64,000 nt of DNA from Oryza sativa Japonica Group (lineage: Eukaryota; Streptophyta; Magnoliopsida; Poales; Poaceae), in assembly GCF_034140825.1 (NCBI RefSeq), contig NC_089037.1, positions 6,398,001-6,462,000 on the forward strand, written 5' to 3'. The first letter of the stretch is position 1, and each line of letters starts with the position of its first letter. Positions 38,095 to 48,117 of the stretch are shown here, in pieces. Position numbers and translations under genes: made by a program. The notes below the pieces were generated by a model that saw nothing but the letters and a program-made list of their open reading frames with translations, had not been told where the DNA came from and searched no databases.

Positions 38095-40097
38095 CGCCGC
38101 CGTCGGGATCGGGCTAGGGTTTGGGGACCCGCCGCATCGGCGAATGGGGGCGGAGCGGACGCCGGGGAGGGAAGAGGTGGTGGTGGTGGTGGTGGCGACG
38201 GAGGAGGAAACGGACACGGCCGCGCTAGTATGATTGGGGACACGCGGGCTCGTGGGGGAGGGAACGGAAGGCGACGGGGTGCGGCCGTGCAGCCAGGCCG
38301 CGCGGTTGCCAGTGGGTAACTGGCAAGTTTCGGCTGGCACCTCGCGGATCGCTGTGCTGTGATCTCCTTCGGAGAAGCTCCCGGTTTGTGGAGGCCAAAA
38401 CGGACGGAATCGCGAGAGTTTCCCGTGTAAACTTTGGGTCGGTTCGAGCCGGACGGACTGCCGGAGCGACGGGTTGTGGCACTGGTCTGTGCTCCCGTGC
38501 GCTGTGTGCGGCAGTTTCCGGCGCTAAAGCTTTGCGTTGTGAGATGTGCCGCCCTCGCTGGCTTGGCGTGTCCACTCCAGGAGAAGGCCTCTTTTGGTGT
38601 TACCTACAGAAGCGTTTGTCCTGGTCTTAGCTGCCGCGTGAGGCGGGGGATCGCTTTCCCCGGACCGCGCCCCGTCTTCTCGTGATCGCGTCAGGTGATG
38701 CTTCATCAGTTCAGCGTTGTTTCAGGCTCCTACGCGCGCATGTTGGTTCACCAGATCAGAGTTGTTCTCGTCCGAGAATTATATTACTTTTTTTCTTGTA
38801 CTTTAGATCAGATATGATCAGAATTAGATCCGATGAGCTATTGTTTCTTCGGCGGCTGGATGACCACCTGCCTGAGTGTTATTGCTGTATTCCTTCTCGT
38901 AGAACATGGTATGTTTCCTCGTAATTTCACTAGGATAACATATGGCATATTTTGGCAGTGTGGGCAGTGCTATTATCAGCGACTCTATCTTGCAGGATCA
39001 CGATTCAATCCTTACTCGCTCTCGCGTTGCCCACATGTCCCCTTCCAGAATTTAATGAGCCACATGTCGACCGCATGCGCCGTTTAGCATGCCACGCTAG
39101 ACGCTACAATGAACTAATAATGAAGTCAAATTTGTTTATTCCCTGCCTTGCCAGATTCAAATCAAGGTGTGGCTGCATCCACGGTATCCTAGGAGAAACT
39201 AGCTGTATTTTTTGGCATGTTCACACGAATGTTAGTTCTACAAACGAAAAGCATGAATAATAGTATCGGGCTGATCCTGTGTAGCAGTACTGCAGTAGCA
39301 CTGGGGAGGAAACGTATCCTGAAGGCCTTGTTTGCCAAGGCTGAAAATTCTCAGGACCTTAGGGATATGGGCTTTGGCGAAGATGGCCGAAGAGTTTGAG
39401 CGTCATGTTGTAACGGGAGAAAGTCTACAAGACGTCCTTCACATACAAGCCTAGTCTAATTTTTTTCTCAACCCCAAAACAAGGTACAGCATTACAGCAC
39501 CCATATTAAGAATTAAAACCGGTTCAATTTACCTCTTTCAGTGTTTTGTTTCCTGGGTTTATCCCATGTGATATGTTGATCGGTTAACCAATGTTAACGT
39601 ATTGTCCACATAAGCACCAATGCGAGTGTAAGTAAAGAAAAAAAGAAAAAAGAAAAGCAACGGGCTTACATGTCATGTCATTCCCTCACTCTCCCTCCTC
39701 CCCACCCCCAAACTCGAGGAAGGCATGCCGAGGGTGGGTGCGGAGCTCCGAGAGGATAAGCTCGTGTTCATCATCGGTGACATGGGAACAACAGGGCTTA
39801 CGGATCGCACGGGTGGAGCTTGAGCTCGCCAACAACTGTGCCCAAATGAAGAAGCTCATGCTCATATGTCATCAGCGACGGTGGCACCATTGAAGGTGGC
39901 AGTGCCCCACGATGGAGTTTGAGCTCTGCGACAATATCAACTTCTTGAGAAGGTCCTAACCCTACGGTAGCTTACCTTTCTGAGGGAGAGAGAAAAGGGG
40001 GAGAAGAGCAGAGGAGAGAGAGGATTTTATTTCGTGTGCATCCCATTTTTTTTTATTTTTGATAAGAGACCTCCCTACGGCTACACCTATTTTTTTT
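38095..40097. other. upstream region of the LRR gene and intergenic DNA
   Basis: 38095-38700 is GC-rich promoter and leader sequence for the minus-strand LRR gene. Further right there are only short frames (100 codons or fewer, such as 38952-39260) with no domain. A GA-rich patch at about 39980-40020 precedes the long-TIR element. Confidence 0.45.
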
Positions 40098-41572
40098 GAG
40101 AAAAGTATGAATTACCCCTCTGAACTATCACGGTCGACCGAATTACACCCCTTAACACGAAAACCAGATATTGTTCACCCTGAACTTTCAATACCGGACG
40201 AATTACCCCCCTCGATCTAATTCAGAGCGGTTTTGTCCTATGTGGCGTACCCGTGGCAACCCAGTCAGCATTTTCTATTTTTAAAAAATGTAGGACCCAC
40301 ATGTCGTTCCCTTCTTCCTCTCTCTTCACTCTCTCTCTCGATCACGGGGCGGTGCAGGGGAGGATGTGGGCGGCGGCGCGAGCGGCAGCGGCGGACGCAG
40401 CTGGCGGCAAGCGGCGGCAGAGGGCGGCGGTGCCCAGGGGCGGTGGGCGGCGGTGCACGGGGGCGGACAGGACGGAGGCGCGAGGCGAGGCGGCATCGCC
40501 GGAGGTGGAGGCCTGTGGCTCGCGGTCTGCCCGTGGCCCGTGGCTCGTGCCGGCAGTCGACTACACGCAGAGCCCCGAGGAGGAGGACGCGGAGGAGACC
40601 GACGACGACGAGGAGGCGGCGGCGGAGCAGGAGCTCACGCTCGCCGTGGGCACCGCCGCCAGTGTCAAGTAGAGGTACAACCGCAACGAGCACCACTCCC
40701 CCGGGCAGAGCTTCTTGTCGTCGTCGTCGACGGAGTCCGATGTGCTCGTCACCGGCATCTGGGATTAGCAGGTGCCTCACGGCGACGCAACCGCGGAAGA
40801 GCCGCTTGCCTCGCCCACCGCCCGTCGGCGTCCGCTCCTCGCCCGCCCACCGCTCGCAGCCATCCCCGTTGCCGTCCTCGGCTCCTCGTCCGCCGCCCTC
40901 ACCCGTCTCCGCCCCACCCGGCTGCCGTCGTTGGTCCCTCACCCGCCGCCTGCAGCCGCCTCCGCGCCTGCCTGCTGCTGGCCTCGGCTCCTCGCCCGCC
41001 GCCCGAGCCCGCCTCCGCACCCATCCCCGGCGCCGACCTCGGCTCATCGCGTGCCGCCAGCAGCCCGCGCCCGCTACCGCCTCGCCTCCTTTGCCCTCGC
41101 CGCCGCCTCCGCTGGCGGCAACGGCTGCAGGTAGAACCTCTCCTTCACTGGAGGGCAGTGGTAGGAGGCCAAGCTTGATGGGCTTGGCGGCCTTGGTGAG
41201 CGCTGCCTGCGCGAGGGCGCCGCCGGTGATCCCAGTGGCGACGAGGCCGAGCATGGCGCAGCGGCTGGTCTGGACGTTAGCGGCGGTGTCGGCCGTGACA
41301 GGCGTGGCCTCTGATGGAACGCTGATGGAGAAGAGAGAGAGAGAGAGATTGGGAGAGAGAGAGACTGACAGGTGGGGCCCACCTATATTTTTATAAATGA
41401 ATTGTTGACTGGACTGCCACGTAGGATCAAAACCACCGTGGATTAAGCCAGAGGGGTTATTTGTCCGGTTTGCAAAGTTGGGGGTGAAGAATGTCCGGTT
41501 TTGTGATTAAGGGGGGTATTTTGGTCGACCGCGATAGTTCCGCGGGGGGAGGGGGTAATTCGTACTTTTTCC
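40098..41572. mobile_element. GC-rich long-TIR element, probable MULE
   Basis: About 190 bp at each end are imperfect inverted repeats: gagaaaagtatgaattaccc on the left mirrors ggtaattcgtactttttcc on the right, and the match continues through the ggtcgacc, ccggacgaattaccc and gtaggacccac blocks. Long TIRs around a GC-rich core of about 1.1 kb are typical of Pack-MULEs. The core gives long frames on both strands (up to 387 codons on plus, 329 on minus) that read mainly as Ala/Arg/Pro-rich. I cannot identify a captured gene. A T-run at both edges hides any target duplication. Confidence 0.65.
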
Positions 41573-42127
41573 TTTTTTTATGATTAATTATAATACCACG
41601 TAAACGTAACGTTAGATGAAGATTAGGTCACGTGCCACGCATGCACTTGTAGGATGAAATCATAGTCTCAACCCCTTGTGAGACCAAGACGGGTCGGTTT
41701 TAATAATTGATGGAGCTTCTATGTCATGTTTTGTGGTTGAAGGACGATAATCATACTGAGATGATAGAGAGAGCCATCTTTTTTTTTCTATTTTGCAATT
41801 TGTTGGACTGGAAGTCCATCTTTTATGCGGTGCAGCCGTGCAGGTTCTGCCATCTGCCGTTCAGGGAGAGAGAGAGAGCCTTAGGGTCCATAGAGCGTTA
41901 AGTTACAAACAAAGTTCGTAGAAGTAACTAAGTATATGTCAGATCATGGATTCGACAAATCTTGGCTATACGAACTGAATTAAACATGGCAAAGTGTCCC
42001 TCACAAAAAATGACAGTGAAAGTTTATCAAACAGATGCATTATCAACCGAAATTCGCCCCAAAAACTGTTCGGTGCCTTACTATAAAGAGGTGGTGGTTT
42101 GATACAAGTTGATGCGAAACATAAAAA
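41573..42127. other. AT-rich intergenic DNA
   Basis: No gene, RNA or terminal repeat recognised between the long-TIR element and the next Helitron. Confidence 0.45.
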
Positions 42128-42429
42128 CTAGATAGGTATCCCGCGTATTGCTGCGGGAGAATTACGTGATAATATAGAGATATGAGTTCTAAAATTTTCT
42201 TTCTTACCTATTATACGATTTATTTTCATGTGTTTATATATTTTTTGTACCTTTATCAATTATCCTAAGGATGGTTGTATGGTGTTTCTTTTGGAGGGAA
42301 GAGATGGAATTTACACCCCTGATGAATCATCCAAAGGCTAAAAACAATTGAGATGATGTGGCTTCATGAGAGAAGAGAGAATTAGCATTAACTACATTTA
42401 GTGGAGATAAACTTTATAGATATATAGGA
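42128..42429 (-). mobile_element. non-autonomous Helitron, 302 bp
   Basis: On the minus strand it begins TCCTATATATCTATAAAG and ends in a cccgcagcaatacgcggg hairpin followed, after atacctat, by CTAG at 42131-42128. It is flanked by host A (complement of 42430) and T (complement of 42127). The start differs by only a few bases from that of the 34899-35275 copy, suggesting the same broad family. It lies about 330 bp beyond the 3' end of the MA3 gene. Confidence 0.82.
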
Positions 42430-42760
42430 TGTGATAAGATAACAAGGTGTAGCATGGTAATTCTCTCAGCAGCCAATTCACAAAACAAAAACAACAGAAA
42501 CTCTCACATCATATTAAAAACAACACAAACTCTTCAATGCACAAATCCTCCGGGCTAAACGCCGCGCAACTGCTAAAATGGAAGATCAAAGCTTCCTAAT
42601 CCTATGACAACAATTTTCTTTCTTGTGCTAGTCATATTCCCTTTGCTGATACATACATGGAACGGAATGCAAAGTAGTATATAGCTGTGTAAAGTTGCAA
42701 ATGAAATCCCCTGGAATGCCAGTGCTGCATCTGCATGTATATAAATTAACCGGGTGTTCT

Positions 42761-44758
42761 TCACGAGCGCACACCGTTGGGGAAGGACGCGTCCAGCCAT
42801 CCACCCTTCTTGGCGCGCTCGACGTAGCAGCATAACTGCTTGCCGGCGTCCGGCACGTCGAGCGCGAGGTCGTCGACGCAGCCGGCCACCCGCTCGAAGC
42901 CCTTGGTCATCTGGTTCGGCGTGATGAGGCCGCGGCCGTAGCACTCGGCGAGGAGGCCCCACAGCCGCTCGTCCTTGCCACGCTTCTCCATGATCGCCAC
43001 CAGCGCCTTCTTCACCACCTCGTGGTGGAAGAATGGCATCCCGAGCTCCTTGATGCACTGGCACGCCTCCCGGATGTCGCCGCCGCAGTCGTACTCCTGC
43101 AGCAGCCTGCCGATCTTGTCCTTCACGTCGTCCAGCTCCCACCCGGCCTTGCCGGTGGCGCCGCCGCCCCAGCAACGCAGTATCCGCTCCGCAGAGAGCT
43201 TCGCGCCGAGCAGGGCACGGGCGTTCCGGAGCGCCAATAAGCCGGTGGAGGATCCCCCTGGCTTGCCGCGGCCGGCCTCCTCCTCCATTTTCTCTAGGTT
43301 CGATGGCGCGATCACCTCGTCGACCACTGACCTGGCGAAGAACATGGTCAGGTCCTCGACGATGGCGGGGTTGTCCAGCGCGGCGTCCTCGGCGGACTCG
43401 ATCAGGAGGTGGAACCCCGACACGACGTCCTCCGGCGGCATTCCGAGCGAGGACAGCAGCACGGACGCCATCTCCTTCTCGCGGCTCTTCCGGTCCATCG
43501 CGGAGGTGATCAGCTTCTTGACGAAGATGGCGTTGTAGGAGGAGGAACACGCGTAGTTCTCGGCCTCCAGGCTGCTCATCACCTCGATGATGTCCCCTGT
43601 CAAGAAGTACTCCTTTATGATCGACAATGTCTTCGCCTTGAACTGCCGCACCGCAGCGTCGTCCTCGACGACGGCCTTCTTCGGCTCGGGGCCCAGCGGC
43701 TTCAGCGACGACGCGCAGAGCCATCCCTCCGACGAGGCCTTCAGGATCATCGATTTCAGGAGGCGCCTCGCGTTTGGCACGTCGAGCGTCAGATCGTCGA
43801 CGGAATCGATGAGGCGGTTGAACCCTTTGGTGATCTGGCTCTCGTTGATGATGCCTTCGTCGGACGCCGACTTGAGGAGATCCAGGATGTGCCCCTCGGC
43901 GCCGCCGCCGCGCTCCATGGCGAGGGTGAGGGCGCGCTTGACGATGTCGTGGTGGAAGAAAGAGATCTTGAGGCCCCTGATGCACCGGCAAGCCTCTCCG
44001 ATGTCGCCGGCGGCGAGGTACTCCTCGAGGATGTCAGCGATCTTGGCCTTGGCCTCCTCCACCGTGATGCTCTTGCTCCCGCCCCACCTCTGCAGGATGA
44101 TCTCGCCGTGGTGCGGCACGGACAGGTAGCTTTTCTCCGCCCTGTGAAGAACCTCGGCGCCCTTGCATCCCTCCGGCAGGCACGTCAGCTGCTTGGCCAG
44201 GAACGCCGGCGGGAGTATGTCGTCGATGATGGCGCGGGCGACGAACACGGCGAGGATGTCGACGGCGTCGGGCGTGTCGACGGACAGGTCGTCGCAGGAC
44301 TCGGCGAGCTTGCCGAACCCCTTGTACACCTGCGGCCGGTCGATGACGTCGCCGTACAGCGAGGACAGCAGCACGGCCGCCATCTCCTTCTCCCTGTCGT
44401 GGCGGTCCATGGCCACCGAGACCAGCTTCTTGACGAAGTAGTAGTGGTAGCACGGCACGCGCAGCTCCCTCAGCTCGTTCGCCGTCGCCGCGACGTCGTC
44501 CGTGGAGAAGTACTCCTCCAAGATCGTCGTGGCTTTCCTCTTGAACTGCATGAACTCCTCCGACGACACCGTCGGGCTTCGCAGCAGGCTCGCGTCCTGA
44601 TGACAAATTAACCACCTCGCCATGATAGTTAAAAGAAAAAAAACGCAGAGGCAAAATCAACGCAAATACGGATCTACCTCGGCGGCGGCGCATTGGATCG
44701 CCGGCTTGTGCATCGCGGGAGGAACAAGATCATCAGGACGGGACTCCATGGGGGACAT
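42761..44758 (-). CDS. MA3-domain translation regulatory factor (PDCD4-like), 638 aa
   Basis: Two minus-strand exons, 44758-44678 and 44596-42761, joined in phase 0 across an 81-bp GT-AG intron. The first exon encodes a short leader starting MSPMESRPDD; a second in-frame ATG at 44749 is an alternative start. Four MA3 domains follow, at about 42-158, 205-320, 340-455 and 512-625. Repeated signatures are ILEEYFSTDD / ILEEYLAAGD / IIKEYFLTGD / LLQEYDCGGD, each with FVKKL or VVKKAL and a GF or KGF motif. MA3 domains bind eIF4A, and the plant four-MA3 proteins (MRF family) tune translation under energy shortage. Compared with Arabidopsis MRF1 the N-terminal leader is short and lacks the Gly/Lys-rich stretch, so this is a divergent member. 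The 3' exon is GC-rich. Confidence 0.9.
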
Positions 44759-45457
44759 GCTGCAACTCGTTCAAACTCAAACCATCCGAGTTCCGCAAGC
44801 TGCAGATGCCCCCTGCTGCATGCAGGGGGAGACACCTGTAACCTCGGTTATTCTTGACGTGGCGTCCACCAAATGCATGCAGGCGCCACGATCCTCAACT
44901 TGTTACATGTACAGAAACGATCGGTGATGAGAAGAACACCAGAATTATTCCGCCCCGAGTTGTCGAGATCGAGAGGCTGCCGTGTTCATCTGGTATTATT
45001 TGCCTTTGGCAGGGACAGCTCTAGCTCAGGGAGCGATTGAGAGAGAGCTGTGAGGAGCGAGGGCAGCAGAGGCCATGGCTTTTATGTGTTCGGTTCGAGC
45101 CTCCCGAGCAAGCAGGAGGAAGAATGGCCACACCATGCAAATCTCTGGACCGAGTCACTGGGAAGTGGGCCCGGGCGTTCCAGGTACAGGATGCAGGCGT
45201 GGACACGGTGCATGCCGATTACCGAGATGGGAATTTAGGCAGTTGGATCCGATGAACCGGGTCGTGGCCCCCGCGGGAAACGGCCGAGCGGTTGAATCGG
45301 TCTCTGCATCCGTGCATATCAACCAGATTTGGAGTTGCCTATTAGCCGCATACGGCGGATGCGCGTGAATTTTCGTGATGCCGGTGTCATGCTGGATTCC
45401 AACTCGATCATATCCTAAGTTCGAACCGAGTTCTAATTGAAACCAGTGTGCCACCCT
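44759..45457. other. intergenic region between MA3 gene and F-box cluster
   Basis: Probable divergent promoter space for the MA3 gene (-) and the first F-box copy (+). Overlapping 60-100-codon frames around 45021-45454 show no domain. A ctatata motif at 45458-45464 lies 74 bp before the first F-box ATG. Confidence 0.45.
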
Positions 45458-45537
45458 ATATACGAAATTTTTATACTCACGCTCTGAATACTAGAAAACT
45501 CTCTGCACTCGTTCAATCGATCAAGCAATTCGCTTCC

Positions 45538-46845
45538 ATGGCTGTTTTCACACGATCGTACCCCATGGACGTCGACGACGAGTTAGCCGATGATCTCGAC
45601 CGGATCAGTGCCCTCCCCGACGACTTGCTGCACGTCATCCTCTCCATCCTGGGCGACGCGACCATGGTCACGAGGACGGCCGTGCTCTCGCGGCGATGGC
45701 GACGCGTGTGGACCCATGCCCAGAAGCTCTCCTTTGTCGACACGGATCCGAAAATACGAGCCAAGCCAGGCCAGTTCGGTGGTTTCGTGGACTGGGCACT
45801 CGCCCAACGCGGCGATGCTAACATACAATCTCTCAGTATCTCCATGCCCACCAGCGACAGCGCCACGCCAGAGCAGATCAATGACTGGCTCCGCTACGCC
45901 ATGCAACACACCATCAAGACATTCAAACTTTGTTCGCCTTATCATTCAAGCTATGAGACGGATGATGATCACCCGCTGCCAATTCTCGAGTTGCCCAGCA
46001 ATGCGAGGACGACGTCCATCGAGCTAAGACTGTCCTCTTTTCGGCTCCGACTCCCTGTATATGCATATACACGATCGAACAAGCGTTCGCCATCTCAGGA
46101 ACCTTGGCCTACGCATGCGCGGACAGTACTCGTGCAATACTGACTACGGTTTATGGCTCCTCAAGAACTGTCCTAACATCGAGCATTTAGACATATATCT
46201 TCGACACATGTTCTCCATGAATGGGCTCATTGACCTGATGGACAAGGGCGCACCTCGTCTTCACAAAGTTAGGAGCATGGTAGTGAAAACATCTTACTTG
46301 TGGCCGGAACATCGTTTTGTGACATGTGTACGGCCGTTGCTCCTGATGTGTCCTGGCCTAAGATCGTTTTGCGTCAAGATTAGTGGTAGGGATAAGGTGA
46401 GTTGATTTCCTGAAATATATATCTAGTACTATGTTGTTCTCTATATAATTAGCTACTATATATATGCAATATCGCATCCTCAAAATACAGGCGGCTTACA
46501 TTAATGCTTTTCTGTTTTCTTTATCCACAGATACCACTATTTGAGGACCCAAATACATTGGCGAGCCAACCCAACATTACCATGGATTTCCTACATGAGG
46601 CAAGTATAATTGGCTTCACAGGAACAGATCAAGAGATGCACCTCGTGAGTTTCTTGTTTGGGTGCTCAACTTCAATCACGTGCATGACTATTCTGCCAGA
46701 ATGTGATGACAACGACGATCCAAACCGTAGCCAACTACTAGAAATTCCATTTACTGGGCACGGTTGTTGGCATTTTCAAAGAGATAAATATACGTGGAAG
46801 CGAACGCAATATGAAGGTGCACAAGGGAAGAGTTGTGCATATTGA
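45538..46845 (+). pseudogene. F-box/LRR gene with central deletion
   Basis: The start MAVFTRSYPMDVDDE matches that of the intact F-box gene at 48118. An F-box (DRISALPDDLLHVILS, then VLSRRWRRVW) is complete. At about 46053 the LRR part jumps from LRLPV to a region that corresponds to HIHGLKSVRRL in the intact copy, so about 395 bp are missing and the frame changes. The first frame ends at 46143, giving a 201-codon F-box protein at most. The downstream LRR end (CNTDYGLWLLKNCPNIEHLD) continues in another frame to a GT donor at 46397. A second exon, 46531-46845, corresponds to exon 2 of the intact copy. The intron is only 134 bp, probably the ancestral state. It may still make a short F-box-only protein. 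Confidence 0.8.
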
Positions 46846-46939
46846 GATTTAACCATCCCTGTCCCTCCAACCGAGAGAACTGGTAGACACGAGGGCTCGT
46901 TTGTTTTGCGATGATGCATCAAACATTTGGGGGAAATCC

Positions 46940-47130
46940 AAATGTTGTCCATGAAGACCTATGAACTACCATATCATAAAGAAATAGACGTCTGAAATTT
47001 ATCCACATCACTATGATTAAAACTTTTATTCACAAATTTAATGATGAGTAAAAGTTTTACAAAGAGTAAAAGTTTAACTCATGGAGATATGGATAAATCT
47101 CAAATGTTTACGGTAGTTTATATGTTTGCA
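46940..47130. repeat. imperfect inverted repeat, possible MITE
   Basis: The left arm (ctgaaatttatccacatc, about 46994) matches the inverse of the right arm (gatatggataaatctcaaat, about 47085), and the centre contains aacttttattcac facing gagtaaaagtt. The whole block of roughly 190 bp could fold into a long hairpin. It lies just after the first F-box copy. No target duplication established. Confidence 0.5.
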
Positions 47131-48117
47131 CTATATATGTGGTTTGCATCATGTATTTGCTTCATTTGTATCATATGCATCAAGCGGCCCTCGTGTTGTG
47201 TTTCTAGTATAGTTTGTTTTCGACATAAAAAATATGTAAATATACTCTTGTCTTGGGAGTTCAGCGGACCTTTGACTTTTTTTTTCTTAGCAAACGAAAT
47301 ACACATAGTTCAATTGGTTAGGTCTCTATTGGTTAGGTTTCTAGTGATGAAACTCGTCCACTAGAGTCTCTGATATTTATCTGCCGCATTGTTCGACTAG
47401 TATAAATGGCCAAATGAGCCACCCAGCCCGGCCCAATCTGAGATCAATTAGGCTGGCACGACCTAACCTACACGTCGGGTCAGGTTGGGTCCGCCCATGG
47501 GCTACACCAATGACCCAGACATGACCCAAAACATTTGGGCCGGGCCGTCCTAAAGGCACAAAAACTCGTGAAAACCCATTGTGCTTCTCCTTGCAATAAG
47601 TCTATTGTTTCTCCCTCATCTCTTTGGGCCGTGTCTTATATGACTAGAATAAGTCTATTTGCATCCCTCTTCTCTCTGGGCTAGACCTTATATGGCTGAA
47701 ATAAGTCTATTTTGTCTCCCTTATCAATTTTGACTCCGTGATCATTGGACCATGCCAGGCTAGCCCACTGTTCCAAGGCAGAGACCCGGACACGATCCAA
47801 CTTTTGGGCCAGGCCAGACACTAGTCGTGTCGTGCCGTGTCGTGCCTAAGCCAAGCCTAGGGCTAGGCCGTCGGTACTCGGGTCTTATAGCTATCTATAC
47901 CGACTGCTTTTACTACGCCGTGGCCCGTGGATGCGTGAGGGGGTGAGATGGGATGCGGAGACCGGACGGCTGTGTCCTGTTCAATTCCGATCTGCATGCC
48001 CGATTGGATGCTCTAGTTGGGAACTCATCCGATTCCCCAGTTGTCTCTCTACAGTATAAACTCGTTAATCGATCGATCAAATCTTGATTACGTAAACTGT
48101 GCAGGAATTTCGCTCTC
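47131..48117. other. intergenic DNA and promoter of the intact F-box gene
   Basis: 47400-47880 is rich in gggcc/ggccc and gtcgtgcc repeats, suggesting old repetitive DNA of unknown family. A tataaa at 48055-48060 lies 58 bp upstream of the F-box ATG at 48118. No other gene is seen. Confidence 0.45.

Noticed and set aside
43409-44611. 400-codon plus-strand frame and 472-codon alternative minus frame at 42573-43991
   Set aside because: Both overlap the four-MA3-domain exon, which has strong repeated motifs in its own frame.
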